This document shows positions 1-8,827 of a DNA stretch of 46,408 nucleotides, one piece after another (position 1 is the stretch's first letter; every line of letters starts with the position of its first letter). Both the position numbers and the translations under genes were made by a program. A model generated the notes under the pieces. It saw only the letters and a program-made list of their open reading frames with translations, did no database searches and was not told where the DNA came from. The DNA lies in contig JAAELC010000664.1 in NCBI GenBank assembly GCA_024227135.1, forward strand, positions 1 to 46,408, given 5' to 3'. This DNA is from Gammaproteobacteria bacterium. GTDB lineage: Bacteria > Pseudomonadota > Gammaproteobacteria > Chromatiales > Chromatiaceae.

Positions 1-151
1 CTGTCCGAGAATAGGGGCCGTAGCGAGGGAAAACTGGTTTGAGCCAGATTATTTGATCATTTGAGGCGAATATTGGGCATATTTAACGAAAATGATCGGA
101 GAATCTGGCCAAATCCAGCTTTTCCACAGTAGGCTCACTATTCTTGGACAG
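1..151. repeat. Imperfect palindromic MITE-like element at window edge
   Basis: The outer 14 bases, CTGTCCGAGAATAG at 1-14, pair with CTATTCTTGGACAG at 138-151 with one mismatch. The similarity continues inward: CCAGATT at about 44-50 mirrors AATCTGG at about 102-108, and GATCAT at 55-60 mirrors ATGATC at 93-98, so almost the whole 151 bases form an imperfect hairpin. There is no coding capacity. This fits a miniature inverted-repeat element or the joined ends of an insertion sequence. The left flank lies outside the window, so a target duplication cannot be checked. The window starting exactly at the repeat end suggests a contig broken at a multicopy element. Confidence 0.6.
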
Positions 152-260
152 GCTCCTAGCGCTTGATACCCTTATAAAAAAACTGGATATGAGGCGGGTG
201 TATCCCCGTTGCCCGGCTTGGACTTACAATCGGCACAACAACAACGCTACGGAATTCCAA

Positions 261-728
261 ATGATAAATCATCGTCTACTCCAATCCGTCGTTTTTGCTA
301 CAACAGTCACGGTCTGGTTCCCCGGACTGGAGGCTGAGGTCTACCGCTGGGTGAATGAACAGGGGGTAACGGTGTATTCCCAGACGCCCCCGGCTGAACC
401 CCGGGAAACAGAGAAAATCACACCGCCACCTGCTCCGCCCGGCACCCAGGATGAGACATGGTCTGATCTAAACCGACAATGGCAGGCGATGCAGGACCGG
501 GAAGATACCAGGAAGGATACAGAGTCAGACCTAAGCAAACAGCGAAAACGGGAAGAGAGCCGCGCTACCAATTGCCAGGCAGCCCGCAACAATCTCGAAG
601 GCCTGGATCAGGGTATACGCCGGATACGGGTGGAAGAACCGGACGGAACCGTTCGTCGACTCACCCGCGAAGAGCAGCAAAGCAGAATGGAAGAAGCCCG
701 GAAAATGATCAGAGAGAACTGTGATTGA
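261..728 (+). CDS. DUF4124 domain-containing secreted protein
   Basis: The 155-residue protein has an N-terminal hydrophobic segment (about residues 5-23) followed by EVYRWVNEQGVTVYSQTPP, the hallmark of DUF4124, a small domain found in exported proteobacterial proteins of unknown function. The rest is a charged, Arg/Glu-rich and probably helical tail containing Cys at about 113 and 153. The start at 261 is chosen because the signal-like segment and DUF4124 follow at once; the frame is open upstream to 144, but that stretch overlaps the palindromic element and has no protein-like features. The function is not known; an envelope location is inferred from the signal segment. Confidence 0.75.
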   Translation: MINHRLLQSVVFATTVTVWFPGLEAEVYRWVNEQGVTVYSQTPPAEPRETEKITPPPAPPGTQDETWSDLNRQWQAMQDREDTRKDTESDLSKQRKREESRATNCQAARNNLEGLDQGIRRIRVEEPDGTVRRLTREEQQSRMEEARKMIRENCD

Positions 729-751
729 CGGGAACGGCGGTGTTGTCGAAT

Positions 752-897
752 CGTAACTGCTCGCCCCCCAGAGATAACCCCCCCATGGGCGGTCTGTGGA
801 GGAAGTGTCTTTGACATGGATGCCAAAGCCAAACCTACAGGGAAGTATTGACGGCGTCTTCCGCAACAGATTGCCCGTGGGGGGGTGAGTAGTTACG
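752..897. repeat. MITE-like palindrome with TCGAA flanks
   Basis: CGTAACTGCTCGCCCCCC at 752-769 is mirrored by GGGGGGTGAGTAGTTACG at 880-897 with two mismatches. The arms continue inward: CCATGGGCGGTCTGT near 783-797 mirrors ACAGATTGCCCGTGG near 866-880, and GAGGAAG mirrors CTTCCGC. TCGAA occurs at 746-750 and again at 898-902, consistent with a short target duplication. No protein is encoded. It sits in the gap between the DUF4124 gene and proS. A half copy of the end, GGGGGGTGAGCAGTTAC, occurs near 44946, so this is probably a dispersed repeat family. Confidence 0.65.
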
Positions 898-1017
898 TCG
901 AACCAATACAAAACCCATTAAATGTCCTGATCAGATACCCAGCAGTCATTCCACTGTCTTCCCTGTTCGTTCGTCTGATAACATAACGGGTTTAACCCAA
1001 TACTGACTGGATCTGCG

Positions 1018-2745
1018 ATGCGTACCTCCCAATTTCCCCTTCAGACTCTCAAGGAAAACCCTGCCGACGCCGAGATCAGCAGTCATCAATTGATGCTGCG
1101 GGCGGGATTGATCCGTAAACTGGCTGCAGGACTCTACACCTGGCTCCCCCTGGGGGTGCGTGTATTAAAAAAGGTAGAGGCGATAGTACGGGAGGAAATG
1201 GACAGATCCGGGGCGCTGGAGGTGTTGATGCCAGCGGTACAACCCGCAGAACTCTGGCAGGAATCAGGGCGTTGGGAAGAATACGGCCCTGAACTGCTGC
1301 GGCTGAAGGATCGACACCAACGGGAATTCTGCTTTGGCCCGACCCACGAGGAGATTATTACCGAGCTGGCACGCAATGAATTGCAAAGCTACAAGCAGCT
1401 CCCGATCAATTTCTACCAGATTCAAACCAAATTCCGGGATGAGATTCGCCCCAGGTTCGGGGTGATGCGCTCCAGGGAGTTTCTCATGAAAGATGCCTAC
1501 TCGTTTAATATCGACCAGGCGTCGCTCCAGGCAACCTACAATCTGATGCATACAACCTATTCCCGCATCTTCAGCCGCTGTGGTCTGACTTTTCGGGCCG
1601 TTCAGGCCGACAGCGGGGCCATTGGAGGCAGCGCCTCCCATGAATTTCACGTGATGGCCGAGTCGGGTGAAGACATCATTGCCTTCTCGACCAAAGGTGA
1701 CTACGCCGCCAACGTGGAAAAAGCCGAAGCACTCGCCTCCGTCCCCGAGGCGCCTCCCGGGAAGGAATCCATGAAAATGGTGGACACCCCGGATGCCCGC
1801 ACGATCCAGCAACTGGTGGATCAGTTCGACCATCCGGTTGAACAGACGGTCAAGACCCTGATCGTGGCCGCCGGGGAAGAAGAGGAGGCAAACTTCATCG
1901 CACTGCTGGTACGTGGAGACCATGATCTCAACGAGGTAAAGGCGCAAAGCCTGCCCCAGGTTGCCAGCCCACTGCGATTCGCGACGGATGAGGAAATCAT
2001 GGAAACCATCGGTGCGGGGCCTGGCTCACTAGGCCCCGTCAATTTGCCCATCCCCTGTATTGCCGACCGCACCGTGGCGGTAACCGCAGATTTCAGTGCA
2101 GGAGCCAATATCGACGGGAAACACTATTTCGGGATCAATTGGGGTCGGGATGTGCCATTGCAGGAGATAGCCGACCTTCGCAACGTCATCGAGGGCGATC
2201 CCAGCCCCGATGGCAGCGGCACCCTGCAGATTGCCCGAGGTATCGAAGTTGGGCACATTTTTCAACTCGGAAAGAAATACAGTGATGCAATGAATGCCAC
2301 TGTTCTGGATGAGAACGGTCGCGCACAAACCATGACCATGGGCTGCTACGGCATCGGTGTCTCCCGGGTGGTGGCCGCCGCCATCGAACAGAGCCACGAT
2401 GCAAAGGGCGTTATCTGGCCTGCCAGCATCGCCCCCTTTCAGGTCGCGCTGCTGCCTATGAAGATGAGCCGCTCCCAGCGGGTAAGAGAGGCTGCAGAGG
2501 CTCTGTACGAGCAACTGACGAGCAGAGGCATCGAGGTTTTGCTGGATGATCGGGATGTTCGGCCGGGTTTCATGTTCGCAGATATGGAATTGATCGGCAT
2601 CCCACACCGGATCGTCCTGGGTGAACGCAGCCTGGATGAAGGCAAAGTGGAATATCGTGCAAGAACCCAATCAGAGAACAGTATGATCGAATTGGAACGA
2701 ATCGGTGACTTTCTCCAGGATGCGCTGAGTCAGGGCACCTCATGA
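1018..2745 (+). CDS. proS: Prolyl-tRNA synthetase
   Basis: Class II aminoacyl-tRNA synthetase of 575 residues that charges tRNA-Pro with proline in the cytoplasm. The start [20 protein letters not shown] is typical of the long bacterial ProS type. Class II motif 2 is seen around residues 142-161 ([20 protein letters not shown]) and motif 3 around 442-458 ([17 protein letters not shown]). Between them, about 224-400, lies the large insertion domain that deacylates mischarged Ala-tRNA-Pro. The C-terminal anticodon-binding domain (about 470-565) contains [20 protein letters not shown]. Length matches E. coli ProS (572). It stands alone between the palindromic element and fabA, and its Shine-Dalgarno sequence is weak (GGAT). 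Confidence 0.97.
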   Translation: MRTSQFPLQTLKENPADAEISSHQLMLRAGLIRKLAAGLYTWLPLGVRVLKKVEAIVREEMDRSGALEVLMPAVQPAELWQESGRWEEYGPELLRLKDRHQREFCFGPTHEEIITELARNELQSYKQLPINFYQIQTKFRDEIRPRFGVMRSREFLMKDAYSFNIDQASLQATYNLMHTTYSRIFSRCGLTFRAVQADSGAIGGSASHEFHVMAESGEDIIAFSTKGDYAANVEKAEALASVPEAPPGKESMKMVDTPDARTIQQLVDQFDHPVEQTVKTLIVAAGEEEEANFIALLVRGDHDLNEVKAQSLPQVASPLRFATDEEIMETIGAGPGSLGPVNLPIPCIADRTVAVTADFSAGANIDGKHYFGINWGRDVPLQEIADLRNVIEGDPSPDGSGTLQIARGIEVGHIFQLGKKYSDAMNATVLDENGRAQTMTMGCYGIGVSRVVAAAIEQSHDAKGVIWPASIAPFQVALLPMKMSRSQRVREAAEALYEQLTSRGIEVLLDDRDVRPGFMFADMELIGIPHRIVLGERSLDEGKVEYRARTQSENSMIELERIGDFLQDALSQGTS

Positions 2746-2899
2746 AACCCGGTTCAACTGGCAACGAATCCCTCGCAGGAATACCGTCGGGGTAGGTGTA
2801 TGGGACCACAATTATAACCGGTGATTTGACACGGACCACTGCACAAAGGACACTTCGCCGATAACCAGTCCCCTTTGAAATAGTCTCACCAGGATTCAA

Positions 2900-3415
2900 A
2901 TGGCAAAAGAACAAAGTTTCAATCGCGAGGAACTGCTTGATTGTGGCTACGGACGGATGTTCGGCCCAGGCAATGCACAACTGCCCGTACCCAATATGCT
3001 GATGATGGATCGTGTTATCCGCATCAGCGATGACGGAGGCACTCACGGAAAGGGGGAGATCCTGGCCGAGCTGGATATCAACCCCGATCTCTGGTTTTTT
3101 CAGTGCCATTTCCCTGGTGACCCGGTTATGCCGGGTTGTCTTGGCCTGGATGCCATGTGGCAGGCGGTCGGTTTTTTCCTTGCCTGGATCGGCAACCCCG
3201 GACACGGCCGTGCATTAGGCGTTGGAGAGGTTAAGTTTACGGGGCAGGTGCTGCCGGACGCCAAGCTGGTCACCTACCATCTGGATATCAAACGTGTGAT
3301 ATCCCGACGCCTGGTACTGGGCGTCGCCGATGGGACGCTCAAGGTGGATGGCCGCGTCATCTACACCGCCAAGGATCTGCGGGTCGGGCTTTTCACCAGC
3401 ACAGAGGGTTTCTAA
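2900..3415 (+). CDS. fabA: 3-hydroxydecanoyl-ACP dehydratase/isomerase
   Basis: The 171-residue protein is full length for FabA, which dehydrates 3-hydroxyacyl-ACP and isomerises trans-2- to cis-3-decenoyl-ACP, the branch point of anaerobic unsaturated fatty acid synthesis. The catalytic pair is visible: His70 in [12 protein letters not shown] and Asp84 in [12 protein letters not shown], at the same positions as in E. coli. [11 protein letters not shown] further on is also diagnostic. CAGGA lies seven bases before the ATG. A TTGACA hexamer at 2826-2831 could be a -35 element, but the matching -10 is poor. The usual partner fabB is not next to it here. Confidence 0.97.
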   Translation: MAKEQSFNREELLDCGYGRMFGPGNAQLPVPNMLMMDRVIRISDDGGTHGKGEILAELDINPDLWFFQCHFPGDPVMPGCLGLDAMWQAVGFFLAWIGNPGHGRALGVGEVKFTGQVLPDAKLVTYHLDIKRVISRRLVLGVADGTLKVDGRVIYTAKDLRVGLFTSTEGF

Positions 3416-3673
3416 TGACCGCCAGAACCACAGAGCGCGCGAATTAAACAAATGAGTTTACCCAGACATCCGGAAACAAACATAAATTAATAAATAACCC
3501 GATACCGAATTTCCTCTGAAAGCGTGACTCAGCACACAAAAATACGAGGAAATTTCCCTAAAAGCATACAATTACACCATTGCATATGCTTAACTCGAGA
3601 TCTAGTTGCCAGCTGACTGAACCCACCAATACCCAGGATCGGGAAAGATATCGGACTAATTCTTTCGCGAAAC

Positions 3674-4525
3674 ATGAGCCCAAAATCAGCCCGATTCAAA
3701 CCACAGGAACAAACACCTTCCACGTCTTTACCGGAGGGAGGTGTGCGTATTCTTCAGATTTCTGACTGTCACCTATACCGCGAATCAACCGGTGAGCTGG
3801 CCGGCATCAACACCCTGGACACCTTTGACGCCGTACTGGCAATGGCTGGGGCCTGCCTGCCGGCGCCCGACCTGATACTCGCCACCGGAGATCTTGTGCA
3901 CGATGCCACACCGCAGGGCTACGACAGACTTCGGGAACGGTTGGAAGCACATGGCATGCCGGTCTACTGCCTGGCAGGCAACCACGATAAACCTGCCGTC
4001 ATGAATAGCTGTATGGACAGCTCACTGGTCGGCACGTCTAAAGTCATTCGATACTATGACTGGCTCATTTTCATGCTGAATTCCACGATTCCAGGTCAGG
4101 AAGGCGGACACCTGGATAAACTGGAACTCGAGTTGCTCGAAGGTGAAATCAGTGAGAATCCTGAATGTCATGTGCTGATATGCCTGCATCACCATCCTGT
4201 ACCTGTCGGGAGTGCCTGGATGGACAGAATCGCGCTTGATAACCCTGGAGACCTGTTTCTCATTACGGACCGCTATCCCCAGGTCCGGGGGATTTTGTGG
4301 GGTCATGTACATCAGACGTTCGAAGGGATGCACCAGGACATACGGCTGATGGGAAGTCCATCCACATGCATCCAGTTCCTTCCCGGGCACGACCTTTTCG
4401 GCATAGATAACCTGCCCCCGGGTACCCGCTGGCTCGAACTCATGCCCACAGGGGTCATCCATAGCGGAGTCCAGCGCCTGAACCAGACACCGGTTAAACT
4501 GGACCTACACACGATTGGCTATTAG
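3674..4525 (+). CDS. cpdA: 3',5'-cyclic-AMP phosphodiesterase
   Basis: Calcineurin-like metallophosphoesterase of 283 residues, the length of CpdA, which hydrolyses cAMP and so tunes CRP signalling. The metal-binding motifs appear in order: Asp31 and His33 (ISDCHL), Asp73 (TGDLVHD), Asn103-His104 (GNHD), His172-174 (LHHHPVPVG) and His211/His213 (WGHVHQ). VRILQISDCHL after a variable N-terminus matches CpdA more than other members of the superfamily. No good Shine-Dalgarno precedes the ATG, so the first 20 or so residues are uncertain. It stands alone, with an AT-rich 258-base gap before it, and faces sfsA. Confidence 0.9.
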   Translation: MSPKSARFKPQEQTPSTSLPEGGVRILQISDCHLYRESTGELAGINTLDTFDAVLAMAGACLPAPDLILATGDLVHDATPQGYDRLRERLEAHGMPVYCLAGNHDKPAVMNSCMDSSLVGTSKVIRYYDWLIFMLNSTIPGQEGGHLDKLELELLEGEISENPECHVLICLHHHPVPVGSAWMDRIALDNPGDLFLITDRYPQVRGILWGHVHQTFEGMHQDIRLMGSPSTCIQFLPGHDLFGIDNLPPGTRWLELMPTGVIHSGVQRLNQTPVKLDLHTIGY

Positions 4526-4630
4526 ATATCAGGTGTGTGGAAAATCAGAAAAACGCGAGCAACCCCGGACACGTTCCCCTTACTATAGTTTTTTACTATG
4601 CGCCTTGGGATGGGATTATAACGGCGCCGT

Positions 4631-5338
4631 CTAAAGCACCACCGGCACCCCCCCTTCGCCATGCATTCCTTCGGCCGTGTGCCTGATGCGCAATGCGTAG
4701 GCTTCCACTCCCTGCCCGACCACCTCCCGGAGACATTCTGCATAGTCAGGGTCGACTTTCTCCGCCGGCGCAAAACAGCTTCCTTCCGGCCGATTCAACG
4801 CAAACAGAATTATCCCGCGGTTCCCCTGGTCAGTTATCCCTTTTAACAGATTCAGATGTTTCAGTGCGCGCACGCTGACCGCATCCGGAAAACGCAGACA
4901 ATCACCTTCCAGCAGAGTTACGTTTTTAACTTCGACCAAAGCATCCGGCCCGGCTCCACCCTGCAGCATCAAATCCAGCCGGGACCGGGCATGACCGGGA
5001 AGATCAAAATTTACCTCCCGTTTGAAAATGCCATATCCCGACAGGGGCGGGATACAACCTGCCTGCAGTGCTTCCTCCACCACAGCATTGGTGCGGGAGG
5101 TATTGATTCCGATCCACCCCGAGCCCATATCGACCCGTTCAAGGGTCCAGGGGAGCTTTCGCCGGGGATTATCGCTGTGACTGATCTCTACCGGAGCACC
5201 CGGCGCCCAACAGCCCGTCATACTTCCCGTGTTCGGGCAATGAGCAGTCACGCAACGTCCATCCTCCAGCTCGATATCGGCAAGGAATCGCTTGTAACGA
5301 TTGATTATTCGCCCGGGAATCAACGGGGGAAGCTGCAT
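4631..5338 (-). CDS. sfsA: SfsA family protein (sugar fermentation stimulation homologue)
   Basis: The 235-residue protein is the usual length for SfsA. Family signatures are RYKRFLADIELEDG near residue 16, AHCPNTGSMTGC near 33, LPWTLERVD near 63, GINTSRTN near 76 and VEVKNVTLLEGD near 136, followed by FPDAVSVRALKHL. SfsA has an N-terminal OB-like part and a C-terminal nuclease-like fold; in E. coli extra copies stimulate maltose use, but the biochemical role is unsettled. It is convergent with cpdA across a 105-base gap containing a short T-rich palindrome near 4585-4597. In many proteobacteria sfsA lies near dksA; here a different DksA-like gene lies about 1.1 kb away. Confidence 0.93.
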   Translation of the reverse strand: MQLPPLIPGRIINRYKRFLADIELEDGRCVTAHCPNTGSMTGCWAPGAPVEISHSDNPRRKLPWTLERVDMGSGWIGINTSRTNAVVEEALQAGCIPPLSGYGIFKREVNFDLPGHARSRLDLMLQGGAGPDALVEVKNVTLLEGDCLRFPDAVSVRALKHLNLLKGITDQGNRGIILFALNRPEGSCFAPAEKVDPDYAECLREVVGQGVEAYALRIRHTAEGMHGEGGVPVVL

Positions 5339-5685
5339 AAAAACAATCCTGATCGGGGTTGATGTATGACGGGTTAACGAGTACTGGACCGAAGGCGCCG
5401 ACGACAGGTTTTGATTTGAAACTGGTTGCCTTGCGGCATTTTCCGGTGAACTCGATTATAGGCTACCAGCTGATACTGCAACAGTTCATCCCCGAAAACC
5501 GGCCTGAAAAAATCCCGTTCATGCCCAGCATCCCAAGTCCGGTACCCGAAACGTCAGCGACTGATTTCCACCAGCGGGTTAACCCGGGAAGGGGTCAGCG
5601 CATCCATCAGGAACAACCCGCTGAAAAGGAATTGGGAGCATGACAAAAGGCTCTGATATACTGGTATCAGCTAAGGAGCAAGACC
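5339..5685. other. Gap between sfsA and fur
   Basis: About 350 bases separate the divergent genes sfsA and fur. An open frame of 94 codons (5359-5643) runs through it, but its product is proline-rich, has no recognisable family and lacks a good ribosome binding site, so I do not call it. Promoters for both genes must lie here. AAGGAG at 5673-5678 is the ribosome binding site for fur. Confidence 0.5.
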
Positions 5686-6126
5686 TTGACAGAAATCTCA
5701 AAAAAGCTGAAGCAGGCCGGTCTGAAAGTCACAGTGCCACGCCTTCGGATTCTGGAGATGCTGGAGAAAAACTCTGGGCAGCACGCCAGTGCCGAAGATA
5801 TCTACAGAATGCTGCACGAGGATCATCAGGATATTGGCGTAGCCACTATCTATCGCGTCCTGACCCAGTGTGAACAGGCAGGGCTGGTGAGGCGACTGCA
5901 GTTCGAGGGCAATCGTGCCTTTTTTGAACTGGCCTGCTCCCACCATCATGACCACATTGTCTGTAGCCGGTGTGGCCATGTGCAGGAGTTTCATGATCAA
6001 ATTATCGAGCGACGCCAGAAAGATGTTGCCGACAGTGCCGGTTTCGATATCGAGGATCACACCATGGTACTTTATGGACTCTGTGCCAATTGCAGAGATC
6101 AGTCCACTACCGGGAGTATCGGTTGA
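5686..6126 (+). CDS. fur: Ferric uptake regulator Fur
   Basis: The 146-residue protein matches Fur, the Fe(II)-dependent repressor of iron acquisition. The winged-helix part (1-80) contains GLKVTVPRLRILEML and GVATIYRVLTQCEQAGLV. The regulatory metal site is HHHDH at 86-90, and the structural zinc ligands are Cys93/Cys96 (CSRC) and Cys133/Cys136 (CANC). The start is a TTG at 5686 with AAGGAG seven bases upstream; no ATG in the right place competes. It is followed after five bases by the DUF1820 gene, suggesting co-transcription. The usual neighbours bamE and recN are absent. Fur rather than Zur or PerR is favoured by the sequence, but the metal cannot be proven. Confidence 0.93.
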   Translation: MTEISKKLKQAGLKVTVPRLRILEMLEKNSGQHASAEDIYRMLHEDHQDIGVATIYRVLTQCEQAGLVRRLQFEGNRAFFELACSHHHDHIVCSRCGHVQEFHDQIIERRQKDVADSAGFDIEDHTMVLYGLCANCRDQSTTGSIG

Positions 6127-6131
6127 CAGCC

Positions 6132-6461
6132 ATGCATATTTACAGGGTTAATTTCATCAACCAGGGTAAAATATACGAGATTCATGCCGGGTCCATCGGT
6201 CAGTCGGAGGTGTACGGTTTCATAGAGGTCAGCGAGTTGATTTTCGGCGAAACCAGCTCACTCGTCATCGATCCGATGGAAGAGAAACTCAAGAGTGAAT
6301 TTGGTGGAGTCAACCGGACGCTTATACCCATTCACTCGGTGATCCGCATCGATGAAGTCGAAAAGAAGGGACAGAACAAAATTCACGACATTGACGAGAA
6401 AACCAATATCACACCTTTTCCGAACCCGATGTTAGGTCCGGGAAAAGAATCCGACAGCTGA
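6132..6461 (+). CDS. DUF1820 family protein
   Basis: A 109-residue cytoplasmic protein beginning MHIYRVNFINQGKIYEIHA, which I recognise as DUF1820, a small proteobacterial family of unknown function. Later parts, GFIEVSELIFGETSSLVIDP and IPIHSVIRIDEVEKKG, read like a compact beta-rich domain, and the last 25 residues are polar and probably disordered. I chose the ATG at 6132 because it opens the conserved domain; upstream codons in the same frame only overlap the end of fur. It sits five bases after fur and 19 before the DksA-like gene, so the three probably form one transcript. No function can be assigned. Confidence 0.85.
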   Translation: MHIYRVNFINQGKIYEIHAGSIGQSEVYGFIEVSELIFGETSSLVIDPMEEKLKSEFGGVNRTLIPIHSVIRIDEVEKKGQNKIHDIDEKTNITPFPNPMLGPGKESDS

Positions 6462-6480
6462 GAGCACCTGGAGGATCGCC

Positions 6481-6819
6481 ATGAACAAACACGAAGCCAT
6501 CCGCAAGGCCCTGCTAGACCAGAGAGAGGAACTCAATCAGCGTATTCACGAAATAACCCGTGACGTTCGACATCAGGATGCTCCCTTGCCTTCGGATTTT
6601 TCAGAACAGGCGACAGAACGGGAGAATGAAGAAGTAATGGATGCCCTGGGTGCGGCAGGGCGTCAGGAACTCAGCCGCTTGAACCGCACCCTGGCGCGCA
6701 TCGATGCCGGTGAATACGGAATTTGCGCCTCCTGTGGTGAACCGATACCGGAGGCAAGGCTGGAAATCCTGCCTACATCGGAATACTGTGTTGCCTGTGC
6801 GGAAAAACAGGGTAACTAG
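6481..6819 (+). CDS. Short DksA/TraR-type C4 zinc-finger regulator
   Basis: The 112-residue protein has an N-terminal coiled-coil-like region (about 1-70) and a C-terminal four-cysteine zinc finger, Cys82-x2-Cys85 and Cys103-x2-Cys106 (ICASCGEPIP, YCVACAEKQ). This is the DksA/TraR architecture, whose members enter the secondary channel of RNA polymerase and alter initiation with or without ppGpp. It is shorter than DksA itself (151) and carries LPSDFSEQATERENEEV where DksA has its acidic tip, so it belongs to the short DksA-like group and is not the canonical DksA. GGAGG lies seven bases before the ATG. It is probably co-transcribed with fur and the DUF1820 gene. Confidence 0.9.
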   Translation: MNKHEAIRKALLDQREELNQRIHEITRDVRHQDAPLPSDFSEQATERENEEVMDALGAAGRQELSRLNRTLARIDAGEYGICASCGEPIPEARLEILPTSEYCVACAEKQGN

Positions 6820-6859
6820 TCCACCATCACTGCAAGACAACCGCCAGGGATGCTGAAAC

Positions 6860-7735
6860 GTGTTGAAATTTGGCAAACCGCTACGAATTCCATTCCCTGA
6901 GCCCAGATTTTCAGGGGCGCTGCTGCTGTTGATACTGATGCTTTCTGGATGTGCATCCACTACCGCCCACCGCCTTGCCGCCAACCTTTCCAGTGCCATG
7001 CTCAACCAGAACGACCCGGAAACGGTACGCACGGGTGCCCCAGCCTATCTACTGCTTCTGGACAGCCTTATCGTCGAGAGCCCTGATGACCGGAAGCTAT
7101 TGACCGCCGCTGCCCGTCTGTATGGTGCTTACGCGGGTGCCCTGGTGAGCGATCCGAACCGTTCCAAACGACTCTCCACCCAATCCAGAAACTATGCCCG
7201 CCGCGCTCTGTGTATTCAGGAACCCCGAATATGTGACGCCGAGTCCGACTCGTTCGACATTTTTGCCGCTGCTGTCGATGACTCGAGCCCTGACCACCTC
7301 GCAGCAGTTTACACTCAGGGGGTCAGCTGGGCTGGCTGGGTCCAGACCCATGCAGACGACTGGAGCGCATTGGCCGAACTCCCCAGAGCGGAGTACCTGC
7401 TGCAGCGTGTAGTCGATATCCAACCCGGGTATGACCGGGGGCGGGCTCAGCTGTACCTGGGTGTACTGCGCACCCAGCTCCCTCCCGCTCTGGGAGGAAA
7501 ACCAGAAACGGGGCGCTACCATTTTGAACGAGCCATCGAGTACTCCAAAGGACGGGATCTGATGGCTAAAGTGGAATTTGCCAGACGATACTCCCGCCTG
7601 GTATTCGACCAGTCACTACACGATCGGTTACTGCGCGAAGTACTGGCTGCCGCGGTAGAGGAACCCGACCTGACACTGAGCAATACCATTGCCCAGCAGC
7701 AAGCCAGAATCCTCCTGTCGGAAGACTATTTCTAA
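6860..7735 (+). CDS. TRAP transporter TatT component lipoprotein
   Basis: The 291-residue protein starts with GTG. A hydrophobic segment (LLLLILMLSGC) ends in a lipobox with Cys31, so it should be an envelope lipoprotein. The remainder is alpha-helical and matches the TatT family: TPR-like proteins that associate with the TRAP substrate-binding protein, studied in Treponema pallidum. Typical stretches are DPETVRTGAPAYLLLLDSLI near 52 and LYLGVLRTQLPPALGG near 197. It lies 45 bases ahead of dctP and heads the transporter operon. TatT is thought to form trimers with channels that help load ligand onto the P subunit; the substrate here is unknown. Confidence 0.9.
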   Translation: MLKFGKPLRIPFPEPRFSGALLLLILMLSGCASTTAHRLAANLSSAMLNQNDPETVRTGAPAYLLLLDSLIVESPDDRKLLTAAARLYGAYAGALVSDPNRSKRLSTQSRNYARRALCIQEPRICDAESDSFDIFAAAVDDSSPDHLAAVYTQGVSWAGWVQTHADDWSALAELPRAEYLLQRVVDIQPGYDRGRAQLYLGVLRTQLPPALGGKPETGRYHFERAIEYSKGRDLMAKVEFARRYSRLVFDQSLHDRLLREVLAAAVEEPDLTLSNTIAQQQARILLSEDYF

Positions 7736-7780
7736 CCACCAACGATGCAACGCTAACGCCAATGGACACAAGGATCTGAC

Positions 7781-8767
7781 ATGCTGCGAACCCTGTTGTT
7801 TTTTCTGAGCCTGGCGATCTGCCTGCCGACCCAGGCAGCTACCCTGAAAATCGCCACCCTGCTGCCTGATGGAACCAGCTGGATGAAAGCGATGCGAGCA
7901 GGCGCAAAAGAGATCGAGCAACGCACGGCAGGACGATTGAAGCTGCGTATCTATCCCGGTGGAGTCATGGGCAATGACAAGAGTGTTCTGCGCAAGATTC
8001 GTATCGGCCAGCTCCATGGTGGTGTACTCTCCACCAGCAGCTTCGCCGATATCTATGGAGATATTCAAGTCTATAGCCTGCCTTTCCTTTTTCGTAATTT
8101 TGAGGAAGTGGACTATGTACGCAAGCGCATGGATCCTCTGCTCATTGATGGCTTGTCCAAGGCCGGCTATGTCAGCTTCGGGCTGAGTGAAGGCGGTTTC
8201 GTCTACCTCATGTCTCAATACCCCATAAACCGGGTGAACGACTTGCGCAAACGCAAGGTGTGGGCTCCCGAAGGAGATAAGATCAGCCTTATCAGTTTTA
8301 AATCCATGGGGGTGACGCCCATACAGCTACCGATAACCGACGTACTGACCGGACTGCAAACCGGACTGATCGACACCATAGGCGCCTCTCCGGTCGCCGC
8401 CATTGCACTGCAATGGCACACCCGAATCAAGTATGTTACCGATCAGCCGATACTTTACCTCTACGGTACCCTGGTTATTACCAAAAAATCACTCGCCAGA
8501 CTTTCCCGATCAGATCGAAGCATACTCAACGAGGTGCTTACCGAAACGTTTCAACAGATCAACAGGGATACCAGAAAGGACAACGGAGGCGCCCGGGCAG
8601 CACTGGCTTCACAGGGGATCAAATTCGTTCATCCCACACCTGAAGACATGGAGAACTGGCGCAGTCATGTGCGTGGTGCAATTGAAAAAATCAATCAGCA
8701 GGATACCTATTCTGAAGTGATGATGAACCAGCTTCAGAAGCATCTATCTGATTTTCGCGGCAGGTAG
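7781..8767 (+). CDS. dctP: TRAP transporter substrate-binding protein DctP
   Basis: Periplasmic solute receptor of 328 residues. It has a signal peptide (MLRTLLFFLSLAICLPTQA) and mature protein starting ATLKIATLLPDGTSW. DctP-fold signatures include GRLKLRIYPGGVMGNDKSVL near 51 and LRKRKVWAPEGDKISL near 152. It binds the substrate and delivers it to the DctQM membrane pair. The ligand of this TatT-associated subgroup cannot be read from sequence. AAGGA lies before the ATG. It is the second gene of TatT-DctP-DctQ-DctM. Confidence 0.93.
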   Translation: MLRTLLFFLSLAICLPTQAATLKIATLLPDGTSWMKAMRAGAKEIEQRTAGRLKLRIYPGGVMGNDKSVLRKIRIGQLHGGVLSTSSFADIYGDIQVYSLPFLFRNFEEVDYVRKRMDPLLIDGLSKAGYVSFGLSEGGFVYLMSQYPINRVNDLRKRKVWAPEGDKISLISFKSMGVTPIQLPITDVLTGLQTGLIDTIGASPVAAIALQWHTRIKYVTDQPILYLYGTLVITKKSLARLSRSDRSILNEVLTETFQQINRDTRKDNGGARAALASQGIKFVHPTPEDMENWRSHVRGAIEKINQQDTYSEVMMNQLQKHLSDFRGR

Positions 8768-8827
8768 CGCTGATCCCACGTTACGGTTCCAGCCAACTGC
8801 GATCTGCTGAAAAAACCGGCACTCCTC

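Noticed and set aside
5359-5643. 94-codon frame between sfsA and fur
   Set aside because: Proline-rich, no family resemblance and no ribosome binding site; it fills a regulatory gap.
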